Of a stretch of DNA of 43,252 bases, positions 32,746 to 41,085 are shown one piece after another. Within the stretch, counting starts at the first letter, position 1; each line of letters begins with the position of its first letter. The notes beneath the pieces were generated by a model that searched no databases, had not been told where the DNA came from, and saw only the letters and a program-made list of their open reading frames with translations. Location: NCBI GenBank assembly GCA_900549475.1, contig UROF01000020.1, positions 1-43,252 on the forward strand, given 5' to 3'. Origin of the DNA: an uncultured Eubacteriales bacterium (GTDB lineage: Bacteria > Bacillota > Clostridia > Oscillospirales > Oscillospiraceae). Made by a program: the position numbers and the translations under genes.

Positions 32746-35355
32746 ATGTCCAGTGAGAAGAACTATCCCGTGGTGGACAGCGCGGAGAGCTTTGAGGCCC
32801 TGCTGGAGCAGGTCCGTCAGGCACAGCGGGTTTTTGCCGGCTACACCCAGGAGCGGGTGGACGCCATTTTCCAGGCGGCGGCCGCCGCCGCCGACCGGGC
32901 CCGGATCCCCCTGGCCAAGCTGGCCGTGGAGGAGACCGGCATGGGCGTGGTGGAGGACAAGGTCATCAAGAACCACTACGCCGCCGAATACATCTACAAC
33001 GCCTATAAGAACGTCAAGACCTGCGGCGTGGTGGAGGAGGACAGGGCCTACGGCGTGAAGAAGATCCTGGAGCCCGTGGGCGTGGTGGCGGCGGTGATCC
33101 CCACCACCAACCCCACCTCCACCGCCATCTTCAAGGCCCTCCTGGCCCTGAAGACCCGCAACGGCATGATCTTCAGCCCCCATCCCCGGGCCAAGGCCTG
33201 CACCGTGGCCGCCGCCAAGGTGGTGCTGGAGGCCGCCGTGGCCGCCGGCGCCCCCGAGGGGATCCTCGGCTGGATCGACAATCCCTCCCTGGAGCTCACC
33301 AACCGGCTTATGGCTGAGGCGGACCTGATCCTGGCCACCGGCGGGCCCGGTATGGTGAAGGCCGCCTACTCCTCCGGTAAGCCCGCCGTGGGCGTGGGGC
33401 CGGGGAACGTCCCCGCCGTCATCGACGAGAGCGCCGACATCCTGCTGGCGGTGAACTCCGTCATCCACTCCAAGACCTTCGACAACGGCATGATCTGCGC
33501 CTCCGAGCAGTCGGTGATCGTCCTGGACAGCGTCTACGACCAGGTCCGCGCCGAGTTCGCCGCCCGGGGCTGCTATATCCTCCAGGGCGACGAGGTCCAG
33601 AAGGTCCGGGACACCATCCTTCCCAACGGGTCTCTCAACGCCGGGATCGTGGGCCAGAGCGCCCACACCATCGCCCGGATGGCCGGGATTGACGTGCCGG
33701 AGAGCGCCAAGATCCTCATCGGCGAGGTGGAAAGCGTGGACATCAGCGAGGCCTTCGCCCACGAGAAGCTCTCCCCGGTGCTGGCCATGTACCGCGCCAA
33801 GGACTTCAGCGAGGCCCTGGACAAAGCGGACCGGCTGGTGGCCGACGGCGGCTACGGCCACACCGCCTCCATCTATCTGGACGCCGCGGCCCAGCCGGAG
33901 AAGCTGGAGGCCTTTTCCCACCGGATGAAGACCTGCCGCATCCTGGTGAACACCCCCGCCGCCCAGGGCGGTATCGGGGACCTGTACAACTTCAAGCTGG
34001 CCCCCTCTTTGACCCTGGGCTGCGGCTCCTGGGGCGGCAACTCCGTCAGCGAGAACGTGGGGGTCAAGCACCTGCTGAACATCAAGACTGTGGCGGAGAG
34101 GAGAGAGAACATGCTGTGGTTCCGGGCCCCGGAGAAGGTGTACTTCAAGCGCGGCTGCCTGCCGGTGGCCCTGCGGGAGCTGAAGGAGGTCATGAACAAG
34201 AAGAAGGCCTTCATCGTTACCGACCAGTTCCTCTACGCCAATGGCTACGCCAAGCCCGTCACCGACCGCTTAGACGAGATGGGCATTCGCTACGACGTGT
34301 TCTACGACGTGGCTCCCGACCCCACCCTGGCCTGCGCCAAGGCCGGCGCGGAGCGGATGCGGGCCTTCGGCCCCGACTGCGTCATCGCCATCGGCGGCGG
34401 TTCCGCCATGGACGCCGGCAAGATCATGTGGGTCCTCTATGAGCACCCCGAGGCGGACTTCACCGACATGGCCATGCGCTTCGTGGACATCCGCAAGCGG
34501 GTCTATACCTTCCCCCACATGGGGGAGAAGGCCAGCTTCATCGCCATCCCCACCTCCGCCGGCACCGGCTCCGAGGTAACTCCCTTCGCCGTCATCACCG
34601 ACGAGAGCACTGGGGTGAAGTATCCTCTGGCGGACTACGAGCTCATGCCGGACATGGCCATCGTGGACGCGGACATGATGATGAGCGCACCCAAGGGCCT
34701 CACCGCCGCCTCCGGCATCGACGCCGTCACCCACGCCCTGGAGGCCTACGCCTCCATGATGGCCACGGACTACACCGACGGCCTGGCCCTCCGGGCCCTG
34801 CAAATGATCTTCCAGTACCTGCCCCGTGCCTACGACAACGGCCAGACCGACGTGGCGGCCCGGGAGAAGATGGCCAACGCCGCCACCCTGGCGGGCATGG
34901 CCTTCGCCAACGCCTTCCTGGGGGTGTGCCACTCCATGGCCCACAAGCTAGGGGCCTTCCACCACCTGCCCCACGGCGTAGCCAACGCCCTGATGATCTG
35001 CCACGTGCTCCGCTTCAACGCCGCCGAGGCCCCTGCCAAGATGGGCACCTTCCCCCAGTATGACCACCCCCACACCCTCGCCCGCTACGCCAAGGTAGCC
35101 GACGCCCTGAACCTGGGCGGGGACACCGACCAGGAGAAGCTGGAGAACCTGTGCCGTGCCATCGACGGGCTGAAGGCAAGGGTGGGCATCAAGGCCACCA
35201 TCCGGGATTACGGTATCGACGAGGAGACCTTCCTGGCCTCCCTGGACGAGATGACCGAGCAGGCCTTCGACGACCAGTGCACCGGCGCCAACCCCCGCTA
35301 TCCCCTGATGAGCGAGATCAAGGAGATGTACCTGAAGGCCTACTACGGCAACTGA
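32746..35355 (+). CDS. adhE: Bifunctional acetaldehyde-CoA/alcohol dehydrogenase
   Basis: This 869-aa fusion has an N-terminal CoA-acylating aldehyde dehydrogenase (residues about 1-440) with GVVAAVIPTTNPTSTAIFKA, a KAVGVGPGNVPAV-like segment and the catalytic Cys in FDNGMICASEQSVIV. The C-terminal iron-type alcohol dehydrogenase (about 460-869) has GGGSAMDAGKIMW for NAD and metal ligands in GVCHSMAHKLGAFHHLPHGV. Length is close to the usual 870-890. AAAGGAG is 8 bases before the 32746 ATG; the longer frame from 32686 is not supported. It reduces acetyl-CoA to ethanol with two NADH. Codon use is GC-rich like the core genome, although both flanks are mobile-element relics. Confidence 0.97.
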   Translation: MSSEKNYPVVDSAESFEALLEQVRQAQRVFAGYTQERVDAIFQAAAAAADRARIPLAKLAVEETGMGVVEDKVIKNHYAAEYIYNAYKNVKTCGVVEEDRAYGVKKILEPVGVVAAVIPTTNPTSTAIFKALLALKTRNGMIFSPHPRAKACTVAAAKVVLEAAVAAGAPEGILGWIDNPSLELTNRLMAEADLILATGGPGMVKAAYSSGKPAVGVGPGNVPAVIDESADILLAVNSVIHSKTFDNGMICASEQSVIVLDSVYDQVRAEFAARGCYILQGDEVQKVRDTILPNGSLNAGIVGQSAHTIARMAGIDVPESAKILIGEVESVDISEAFAHEKLSPVLAMYRAKDFSEALDKADRLVADGGYGHTASIYLDAAAQPEKLEAFSHRMKTCRILVNTPAAQGGIGDLYNFKLAPSLTLGCGSWGGNSVSENVGVKHLLNIKTVAERRENMLWFRAPEKVYFKRGCLPVALRELKEVMNKKKAFIVTDQFLYANGYAKPVTDRLDEMGIRYDVFYDVAPDPTLACAKAGAERMRAFGPDCVIAIGGGSAMDAGKIMWVLYEHPEADFTDMAMRFVDIRKRVYTFPHMGEKASFIAIPTSAGTGSEVTPFAVITDESTGVKYPLADYELMPDMAIVDADMMMSAPKGLTAASGIDAVTHALEAYASMMATDYTDGLALRALQMIFQYLPRAYDNGQTDVAAREKMANAATLAGMAFANAFLGVCHSMAHKLGAFHHLPHGVANALMICHVLRFNAAEAPAKMGTFPQYDHPHTLARYAKVADALNLGGDTDQEKLENLCRAIDGLKARVGIKATIRDYGIDEETFLASLDEMTEQAFDDQCTGANPRYPLMSEIKEMYLKAYYGN

Positions 35356-35369
35356 GCAAACCAAAGGTC

Positions 35370-35413
35370 GGCCCCCGGAGCGCGGATGCGCTCCGGGGGC
35401 CATATTATTTCTC
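35370..35413 (+). terminator. Terminator of adhE
   Basis: GGCCCCCGGAGCG and CGCTCCGGGGGCC form a perfect 13-bp stem with loop CGGATG, followed by ATATTATTTC. It is 14 bases after the stop. Confidence 0.8.
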
Positions 35414-35439
35414 TATACACCTGTCAGGTCGAAATCCGG

Positions 35440-35783
35440 GGTGTACTCCGCTGTCAATATCAATTTGTTCCTTCACAAGGCGTTATCTTATGCTGTCGCC
35501 GAGGGATACATCCAAAGCAATCCCGCAGCGTCCATTAATCTCTCCAGAGGGAACAAACCGCAAATCGAGATATTGACCAGGGGCGAGCAGCTTCAACTCT
35601 TTCAAGCCAGTTATCAGCACCGCTATGGGGTTTTCATCAGGTTGGTGCTCTGTTTTTACCGGATTACGACTTGGGGAGCTCCTGGGGCTTCGCTGGGAGG
35701 ATCTGGACGTGCAATCCAGCATGTTGCACATTAGGCGGACACTAAACCGTCTTAATAAAATTTGGGCTGCTATCCGCACTTAA
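35440..35783 (+). pseudogene. Tyrosine site-specific integrase fragment, frameshifted
   Basis: The first frame encodes NINLFLHKALSYAVAEGYIQ and NPAASINLSRGNK, the end of the core-binding domain and start of the catalytic domain. After a shift near 35645-35660 the frame TGLRLGELLGLRWEDLDVQ continues, the box I arginine region, and stops at 35783 (IWAAIRT). Box II and the catalytic Tyr are missing. It is a relic of an integrative element, consistent with the nearby attachment-site scar. Confidence 0.8.
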
Positions 35784-35816
35784 TTTGTGTAGACGCTATC
35801 TAAATAATTCAACTAG

Positions 35817-35850
35817 CTAAAACCCACCTCCGATTCGAGGTGGGTTTTTC
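35817..35850. terminator. Bidirectional terminator
   Basis: AAAACCCACCTC and GAGGTGGGTTTTT with a five-base loop, T-rich on both exits. It lies between the integrase relic and minus-strand ORFs. Confidence 0.85.
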
Positions 35851-35857
35851 CATTAAA

Positions 35858-36007
35858 TCAGTCTCCAGAGACCTTCCAGCTCCGATATCCTGCCCACAGG
35901 CTGAGCGTAGGCCCCGTCCCGGCATAGGTAGTACCGCGCTTCCTGTTCGGGAATGGGTAGTCTTTGGTGAACGGAACCGTCGCCGCCAAGGTATCCGCAT
36001 TACCCAT
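35858..36007 (-). CDS. Short unassigned ORF (49 aa), possibly a fragment
   Basis: The open frame MGNADTLAATVPFTKDYPFP continues with a Gly/Thr-rich stretch and ends SWKVSGD at a TGA. It stays open upstream (NTAYQLVR) back to a TAA near 36050, so it may be the 3' end of a larger lost gene rather than a gene with its own start. No Shine-Dalgarno is evident. Function unknown. Confidence 0.3.
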   Translation of the reverse strand: MGNADTLAATVPFTKDYPFPNRKRGTTYAGTGPTLSLWAGYRSWKVSGD

Positions 36008-36052
36008 ATTCCGTACCAGTTGGTAAGCTGTATTCAGTCTGCCATCATATCT

Positions 36053-36517
36053 TTATCCTGGTAAAGACCGCAAACGACATCGCAGAAGCACTTGACCACC
36101 GACAGCTTTGCCATAAATTTGGGAATCACCAGCCCAAGTGTCCGGAAGCAGCGGGGGGACAGGGAACGGATCTCCACGTCCGGCCCACCCGGTCCTGACA
36201 GCAACAGTCTTGGGGACACTGAGATATTCCGTATTGGTTGTGCCTGCTTGGTTACCTTTGTTTATTAGCTCCAACATAAGGAAGACGGCAACAACAAAGC
36301 CTCTCTCAAATTCATTTTGCCGTTCCAAATCTTGAAACCGTTCAACCCGATCTGCATAATCACGCCATGCCTGTTGCAGTTCTGGTGGCAGACCCGCTGA
36401 TAGTTTCTCGGCGGCTTCCATTACTGCGGCGCCTTCTTTGGCGAGGTTGCGTTCCTCCTTTTCCTCTCTGCCTATGCAGAGATCACTGGAAAACAGCCTC
36501 TTTAGAATAGATTCCAT
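36053..36517 (-). CDS. DUF6809-like small protein with an altered C-terminus
   Basis: This ORF is 154 aa. Residues 1-88 (MESILKRLFSSDLCIGREEK ... ERFQDLERQNEFERGFVVAV) resemble the short DUF6809-type proteins common in mobile elements of gut Clostridia, which normally end near residue 90-110. The remaining 65 residues are low-complexity (GWAGRGDPFPVPPLLPDTWA) and look like read-through into unrelated DNA after a rearrangement. GAGG is 9 bases before the ATG. Function unknown. The C-terminal part should not be trusted as native protein. Confidence 0.55.
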   Translation of the reverse strand: MESILKRLFSSDLCIGREEKEERNLAKEGAAVMEAAEKLSAGLPPELQQAWRDYADRVERFQDLERQNEFERGFVVAVFLMLELINKGNQAGTTNTEYLSVPKTVAVRTGWAGRGDPFPVPPLLPDTWAGDSQIYGKAVGGQVLLRCRLRSLPG

Positions 36518-36583
36518 ATACTAATACCTCAAATACAAATAATTTCCTCCTGGGGGCCGGCTTGATCCCCAGGAGGTTCGATT

Positions 36584-36706
36584 TCACTTCTTGTTCTTCA
36601 ACTGATTCCGCTTGCCCCGGCTGACGAGGTACACGGTAGCGCCCAGGATGGCACCCTCAGCGAAGTGGGCTAACGGAGTACCCAGGACAGCAAAGATAAT
36701 AGGCAT
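36584..36706 (-). CDS. Small hydrophobic protein (40 aa)
   Basis: The ORF reads MPIIFAVLGTPLAHFAEGAI, then a hydrophobic continuation (LGATVYLV) and a basic tail (RGKRNQLKNKK). It is one predicted membrane helix with a positive cytosolic end. GGAG is 9 bases upstream of the ATG. It lies downstream of the serine recombinase on the same strand. No family is recognised. Confidence 0.5.
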   Translation of the reverse strand: MPIIFAVLGTPLAHFAEGAILGATVYLVSRGKRNQLKNKK

Positions 36707-36751
36707 TCTTCTAGTCTCCTTTCTGGCGGCCTTACGATCCGCCCCAGCAGC

Positions 36752-36817
36752 TCAAACATTCTCCATGATGCACAGTACCGCCAAAGTCGTGACAAACCCC
36801 AGTAACGTCCATTGCAT
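36752..36817 (-). CDS. Very short hydrophobic ORF (21 aa) abutting the recombinase stop
   Basis: MQWTLLGFVTTLAVLCIMEN plus one residue. Its ATG immediately follows the recombinase TAG, and a GGAGGTGAGG ribosome site lies within the recombinase C-terminal codons. That spacing and the single hydrophobic segment make translation plausible. An alternative ATG 5 bases downstream opens a 26-codon Cys/Gly/His-rich frame (MDVTGVCHDFGG...). Both are too short to judge. Confidence 0.3.
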   Translation of the reverse strand: MQWTLLGFVTTLAVLCIMENV

Positions 36818-37378
36818 CTACCTCACCTCCTCCATCTGTCTGACTTTTCTATAGAACGTGCTGGACTTGAGATCCAGACGCTTCATAGCTTCCACGGCGG
36901 TAATGCCGCCCTTCTGCCACAGGGCCACCACCTGCCGAAACTCCGGGCGCTCAATGGGCTTGCGACCCTTATAGATCCCCCGCTCCCTGGCGATGGCGAT
37001 GCCCTCCCGCTGACGCTGGAGGATGTACTCCCGCTCCAGCTCCGCCACGGCCCCGAAGATGGTCAGCATGAACTTCCCGCTGGGCGTGGTGGTGTCGATG
37101 GCCTCCTTCTTTGACACGAACTCCACACCCTTGGCCGTCAGCCGCTCCACCAGGTCCAGCAGATCCCGGGTGTTCCGGGCAAACCGGCTGATGGACCCCA
37201 CGATCACCGTGTCGCCCTCCCGGACAAAGGTCATCATCCGCTTCAGCTCCGGACGGTCCGTGTTTTTCCCGCTCACACGGTCGATGTATATTTGATCCAC
37301 CCCCAGAGACTCCATCAGCACTTCCTGCCGGGCCGTGTTCTGGTCCGTGGTGCTGGCACGGACATAGCCGATCTTCAT
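36818..37378 (-). CDS. Serine recombinase, resolvase/invertase family
   Basis: This 186-aa small serine recombinase starts MKIGYVRASTTDQNTARQEV, with the catalytic Ser in RAST. Active-site arginines are in VGSISRFARNTRDLL. The regulatory helix is LTIFGAVAELEREYILQRQ, and the C-terminal HTH contains GGITAVEAMKRLDLKSSTFY. Length matches TnpR/Hin-type enzymes. It may resolve cointegrates or invert a segment. It shares a strand with the amidoligase/GATase genes upstream, with a 132-base gap. Confidence 0.93.
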   Translation of the reverse strand: MKIGYVRASTTDQNTARQEVLMESLGVDQIYIDRVSGKNTDRPELKRMMTFVREGDTVIVGSISRFARNTRDLLDLVERLTAKGVEFVSKKEAIDTTTPSGKFMLTIFGAVAELEREYILQRQREGIAIARERGIYKGRKPIERPEFRQVVALWQKGGITAVEAMKRLDLKSSTFYRKVRQMEEVR

Positions 37379-37387
37379 CGCGCTCCC

Positions 37388-37502
37388 TTCCTTATAATAA
37401 AATTTCCCATTAGGGTCCCTGTTTCAGATGGCACATGCCAAAAGGCTGAAACTGACCCCAATGGGATACTTTTTTGCTGTGCCGATAGGGTATACCCCAT
37501 TG
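37388..37502. other. Candidate recombination (res-like) region upstream of the serine recombinase
   Basis: The gap holds an inverted repeat GTTTCAG...CTGAAAC (37421-37452) that encloses GGC-ACAT-GCC. A second, imperfect one is AATGGGATAC...GGGTATACCCCATT (about 37460-37502). Resolvase res sites normally lie next to their gene and are built of such inverted 12-bp half-sites. Site identity is inference. Confidence 0.35.
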
Positions 37503-37510
37503 GCATATGT

Positions 37511-38467
37511 CTACCACGCTGCCAGCTCCGCCCGGGCGTCGGCCAGGCAGCAGGCCCGGAGGGTATCGTCGTACAGCAGATTCTCCATGTCCCAGACGCT
37601 GTACCCCGCCCGGGACAGCAGCCCCAGCTCCTGCCGGGAGATCCCCAGCTGCTCCCCCATGTCCATCACCATGGACAGGTACTCGTCCTCTTGACGATTT
37701 ATGGACCTCCACAGCGGCGAATACCACCGCCAGGAGGCGATGAGGTTGGAGTCGTCAAACCGGCTGACGCTCCGCTGCCCCTCCCAGTCAATGGCCAGGA
37801 TGGTCCCCTGGTCCGGCTCGATAACCTCCTTCCGCCACCACCGGATGCCCAGGACCTTGACCGCCCGCTCCAGGATCTCTTTGGTGGAGGCATAGAGGTA
37901 CACCCCCATGTCCGGGCACCACCAGATGGTCAGGGGATTGTCCCCACGGATGAAGTACATGGTGTCCCCCTGGTCCAACACCGTAAATGTAAAGTGTCCC
38001 TCCAGCACCTCCGCCATCCTGCGGAGGCTGTGGGGGGACACTTCCTTCTGCCGCTCGATGAGCTGCACCGCGATGTAGCTGTCCGTCTCGATGGCTGTTG
38101 TTGGAAGGCGGTTGCTCCGCCGCAGCTCCAGGTCGTTGAAAATCACCCCGTTGTGGGCCAGGGCGAAGCGGCTGTCTCCAGCCCTCCCGGCGAAGGGGTG
38201 GTTGTTCTGGTTCCTCCTGGCGCTGCCCTGGGTGGTCATCCGGGTGTGGCCCATGATGTACCGGGCCTCCTCCGGGATGCGGTACTTCATCCGCCTTGCC
38301 GGCCTGGGGGCCTTCTGGATGTGGAGCTTTCCCTCGTGGAAGAAGGCAATGCCCGTGGCGTCGGTGCCCCGGACCTCGGCGGCCTTCCCCAGTTCCCGGA
38401 TAATCTGCCGCCGCTGGGAGGAGGTGAGCTTGCCCATATAGTCCAGCAATCCGAAAATCGCGCACAT
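37511..38467 (-). CDS. Stand-alone class II glutamine amidotransferase
   Basis: This 318-aa N-terminal-nucleophile hydrolase starts MCAIFGLL, which exposes Cys2 as nucleophile after Met removal. Class II amidotransferase motifs are GHTRMTTQGSARRNQNNHPF (glutamine loop), LAHNGVIFND and TDSYIAVQL. The C-terminal 100 residues are not a PRPP transferase, sugar isomerase or asparagine synthetase domain, so no built-in ammonia acceptor is visible. It starts 3 bases after the amidoligase stop, with its ribosome site (GAGGAGGTGTGAGAG) inside the upstream gene, so the two are translationally coupled. Likely role: hydrolyse glutamine to supply ammonia to, or act with, the amidoligase. Confidence 0.88.
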   Translation of the reverse strand: MCAIFGLLDYMGKLTSSQRRQIIRELGKAAEVRGTDATGIAFFHEGKLHIQKAPRPARRMKYRIPEEARYIMGHTRMTTQGSARRNQNNHPFAGRAGDSRFALAHNGVIFNDLELRRSNRLPTTAIETDSYIAVQLIERQKEVSPHSLRRMAEVLEGHFTFTVLDQGDTMYFIRGDNPLTIWWCPDMGVYLYASTKEILERAVKVLGIRWWRKEVIEPDQGTILAIDWEGQRSVSRFDDSNLIASWRWYSPLWRSINRQEDEYLSMVMDMGEQLGISRQELGLLSRAGYSVWDMENLLYDDTLRACCLADARAELAAW

Positions 38468-38470
38468 CTC

Positions 38471-39583
38471 TCACACCTCCTCGGAGACCTGGACAGGGTC
38501 GTTGACATAGAGCCGGCGCTCCTTCAGGTACTGGATCAACTCCGGGGTCTTGTCCTCCCGGAGGCCGGAGACGAACTCGGACCAGGTGAGGGCCTGGACC
38601 TCCTCGTCGGACAAGAAAAGGGCCACATCACAGATCCTGTCCACGATCTGCAATGTGGCGATGAGGGTGTTGTACTTCAACGTTCCCCGGAACATGCGGA
38701 ACTCGATGGTGTCCACGCAGTTCAGATTGACGCAGGTGTAGCGGCCATTCTCGGAGACCTTGGCGCTGTGGAGGACGGCCTTCGGGTCGTCCTTCCGCCC
38801 GTACCGGGCCGCCCACTTCTCCATCTGCTTCCCCGTGCGGCGGCTGAAGCGGAGGAGCTCGTTCCAGTGGTTTTCCACGAAAAACAGGATGCGGGCGATG
38901 GTGTCCTCCTGCTGTTCCGCTGTGTTTCCCAGGCTGGAACGATTGACATGGACGTGGAGGCCGCAGGTGCCGGCCTGGTGGCTCAGATACCCCATGTCCA
39001 GGGCGCAGCGGATGACCTCCGGCCATGGCATCTCGCTCCTGTGGTAGTCCAGGGTCATGGGGTGGGTGACGATCTCCAGGCCGTCCTCCAGGGAGCCGTC
39101 ATGTTTGACATAGATGTGCTCGTGCTCCCGGTTGGCGGTCTCGCAGAGCCGCCTGGCCTGGCGTCCCGATTCCCCGGCCTCGTCGATCTCCAGCTCCACA
39201 CCCAGGTACCGGGGGCCGTCCCCGTAGAAGATTGGCACAGGTTTGTAGCAGTAGTCGTGGACGCCGGCGCTCACTTGATGGTAGCAGGTATCGCAGTAGG
39301 CGTGCTCCTCGTCATCGTCCCCATACATGTACAGGGCCTGGTGGGTCCGCAACAAGGCCCCGCAGCGGTCGCAGTTGGTGTAGCGGCGCTCGTAGCAGTG
39401 CTGGCAGAGGGGGTGGTCCTCGCTGCCCTCGTTCTCGTCCGCCCAGATCCGCCGCCCACAGTCCCGGCAGAGGATGGTGCGCTCCGCCAGGCAGTCCGGG
39501 CACAGGTCCTGGCCGTTGAACTCCGTTCGTTCCGTCAGGGGGTGTTCCCCTTGACATTGGGTACAGGTGAAGGTTTCAGTCAT
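38471..39583 (-). CDS. Amidoligase family protein with N-terminal zinc ribbons
   Basis: This 370-aa protein has an N-terminal region (residues about 5-115) with six CxxC pairs (CTQC, CPDC, CRDC, CQHC, CDRC, CDTC), three treble-clef or ribbon-type zinc sites. Residues about 125-360 match the amidoligase (Amidoligase_2) fold related to glutamine synthetase: YLGVELEID (ExE metal site), VKHDGSLEDGLEIVTHPM, GTCGLHVHVNRSSLG (HVH) and TIEFRMFRGTL (phosphate-binding Arg). The 39583 ATG has GGGAGG 8 bases upstream; an ATG at 39589 is too close. The family is predicted to make amide or isopeptide bonds using ATP. With the coupled amidotransferase it suggests amidation of a peptide, protein or wall precursor. 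Substrate unknown. Confidence 0.85.
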   Translation of the reverse strand: MTETFTCTQCQGEHPLTERTEFNGQDLCPDCLAERTILCRDCGRRIWADENEGSEDHPLCQHCYERRYTNCDRCGALLRTHQALYMYGDDDEEHAYCDTCYHQVSAGVHDYCYKPVPIFYGDGPRYLGVELEIDEAGESGRQARRLCETANREHEHIYVKHDGSLEDGLEIVTHPMTLDYHRSEMPWPEVIRCALDMGYLSHQAGTCGLHVHVNRSSLGNTAEQQEDTIARILFFVENHWNELLRFSRRTGKQMEKWAARYGRKDDPKAVLHSAKVSENGRYTCVNLNCVDTIEFRMFRGTLKYNTLIATLQIVDRICDVALFLSDEEVQALTWSEFVSGLREDKTPELIQYLKERRLYVNDPVQVSEEV

Positions 39584-39718
39584 AGCCATATCCTCCCAAT
39601 AGAAAAGGATAGCCGCAGGATCATCCCACGGCCTCATGGTTATGATATATAATCATATTTTGCAAGTTGGACGGGCAGGGCAGCGGGGCGAGCTGAATAA
39701 GGTACCAAGTGAAATTCG

Positions 39719-39772
39719 TTGACAAACTAATACCGTGGTATTATAATGAAGGCAAGATAATACTAGAGTATT
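39719..39772 (+). promoter_or_regulatory. TA-module promoter with twin palindromic operators
   Basis: -35 TTGACA (39719-39724) and -10 TATAAT (39742-39747) are exactly 17 bases apart. AATACC-GT-GGTATT (39729-39742) lies in the spacer and reaches the first base of the -10. AATACT-AG-AGTATT (39759-39772) lies just downstream. The centres are 30 bp apart (about three helical turns), suited to co-operative binding by the HTH antitoxin encoded at 40453. Confidence 0.88.
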
Positions 39773-39788
39773 ATGTTGGAGGTGTCTT

Positions 39789-40490
39789 ATGAAACAAGAC
39801 CTGATTATCTACCACGGTTCTCAACAAATCGTTGAGACACCCAAGTTTGGTATAGGCAAGAAATACAACGACTACGGGCAGGGATTTTACTGCACGGAGA
39901 GCATTGAGCTTGCGAAGGAATGGGCGTGTCCCATAAAAAATGATGGTTATGCAAGCAAGTACATCCTACATCTTAATGGGATGAACGTAATGCACTTGAC
40001 CCAAGGCAAGTTCAACATCCTCAACTGGCTTGCCATCCTTCTTGCACATAGAAGATTTGATATTTCTTCTCCCGTTGGCAATAACGCCAGAGACTTAATT
40101 CTAGACCGTTTTTTGCCGGATACAACAGATGTTGATGTGATGATTGGCTATCGTGCCGATGACTCTTATTTTTCCTTTGCCGAAGACTTCGTAAATAATA
40201 CGATCTCACTGCGGGATCTGAACCGTGCCATGCAGCTGGGTACGCTTGGAGAACAAGTTGTGCTGATTTCGAAGCGCTCGTTCAAACAGATTGAATTTAC
40301 AGGATACGATATTGCCGACTACCGTGAATACTACTATAAGCGGGCGGAAAGGGACCAAAACGCACGAGCTGCTTACGCAAATCAGAAAAAGGACTTGCAG
40401 CAGCTCATGGATGACCTATTTGTTCTCGATATTATAAGGGAGGATATGAAGCATGACGACCCACGCTTACAGTCAGCTATATCTGAGTAA
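39789..40490 (+). CDS. DUF3990 family toxin-like protein (ADP-ribosyltransferase fold)
   Basis: This 233-aa protein matches the DUF3990 pattern. The N-terminal LIIYHGSQQIVETPKFGIGK then YNDYGQGFYCTESIELAKEW mirror the His/Tyr and beta-strand motifs of the ART-like fold. SPVGNNARDLILDRFLPDTT, DVDVMIGYRADDSYF and GEQVVLISKRSFKQIEF supply the remaining conserved positions, with a Glu in the last one. GGAGG precedes the ATG. It overlaps the downstream HTH gene by 38 bases. DUF3990 proteins are usually found in toxin-antitoxin-like pairs; NAD-dependent modification is inferred from the fold. AT-richer codon use than the core genes suggests recent transfer. Confidence 0.85.
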   Translation: MKQDLIIYHGSQQIVETPKFGIGKKYNDYGQGFYCTESIELAKEWACPIKNDGYASKYILHLNGMNVMHLTQGKFNILNWLAILLAHRRFDISSPVGNNARDLILDRFLPDTTDVDVMIGYRADDSYFSFAEDFVNNTISLRDLNRAMQLGTLGEQVVLISKRSFKQIEFTGYDIADYREYYYKRAERDQNARAAYANQKKDLQQLMDDLFVLDIIREDMKHDDPRLQSAISE

Positions 40491-41085
40491 AGCGTCCCGT
40501 GCCATTGGCAATATGCTCCACGATGCGGTGGTGGTGTTTGGCATGGATGGTACAGATTTTTTAAATCGCTTTATTCAATCCGATGTTGCAGAGCAATTTG
40601 AAAGCGGTAATCCCAAATATATCGCAGGGAAAAGCGGGTTGGAATTGTTTTTAGAAGTTATGGAAAAGACCTCGGGCGAGAGCTATCATACCGAATTGAT
40701 CGAGAATTACGAAAGAAGTCCCGCCTATTGGGTCGGCTGGATGCTGACGCATTATCAATGGTATTCCGACCGCACCTTCAAAAGCATACTTGGTATTGTC
40801 CCCTACAATGAGCTTGTAGGGCTTTACAAAACACTGCATGAAGCAGACATTCAAAAGAGCTATGAAGTGTTAGACGCCCATTTTGCAAAGAGCGAGAGCA
40901 AGCTGAAAACGGCCCGAAAGCTTTGCGGCTTAACACAGGAAGAACTTGCAACAGAATCCGGTGTTTCCATAAATACCATCCGAGCATATGAGCGCAAAAG
41001 CAAAGACTTAAATAAGGCTCAATTCGATATTGTAGTGAGGCTTGCGAAAGCCTTAAAATGCGATGTGACCGAATTGATGGATTAA
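40453..41085 (+). CDS. Antitoxin-like protein with C-terminal XRE HTH
   Basis: This 210-aa protein has an N-terminal helical domain (residues 1-140; FGMDGTDFLNRFIQSDVAEQ, YWVGWMLTHYQWYSDRTFKS) of the type paired with DUF3990 toxins. The C-terminal XRE HTH (about 145-208) contains TARKLCGLTQEELATESGVS and VRLAKALKCDVTELMD. Having toxin first and regulator second is like several HTH-antitoxin modules. It probably neutralises the toxin and represses the twin-palindrome promoter. Confidence 0.85.
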   Translation: MTTHAYSQLYLSKASRAIGNMLHDAVVVFGMDGTDFLNRFIQSDVAEQFESGNPKYIAGKSGLELFLEVMEKTSGESYHTELIENYERSPAYWVGWMLTHYQWYSDRTFKSILGIVPYNELVGLYKTLHEADIQKSYEVLDAHFAKSESKLKTARKLCGLTQEELATESGVSINTIRAYERKSKDLNKAQFDIVVRLAKALKCDVTELMD

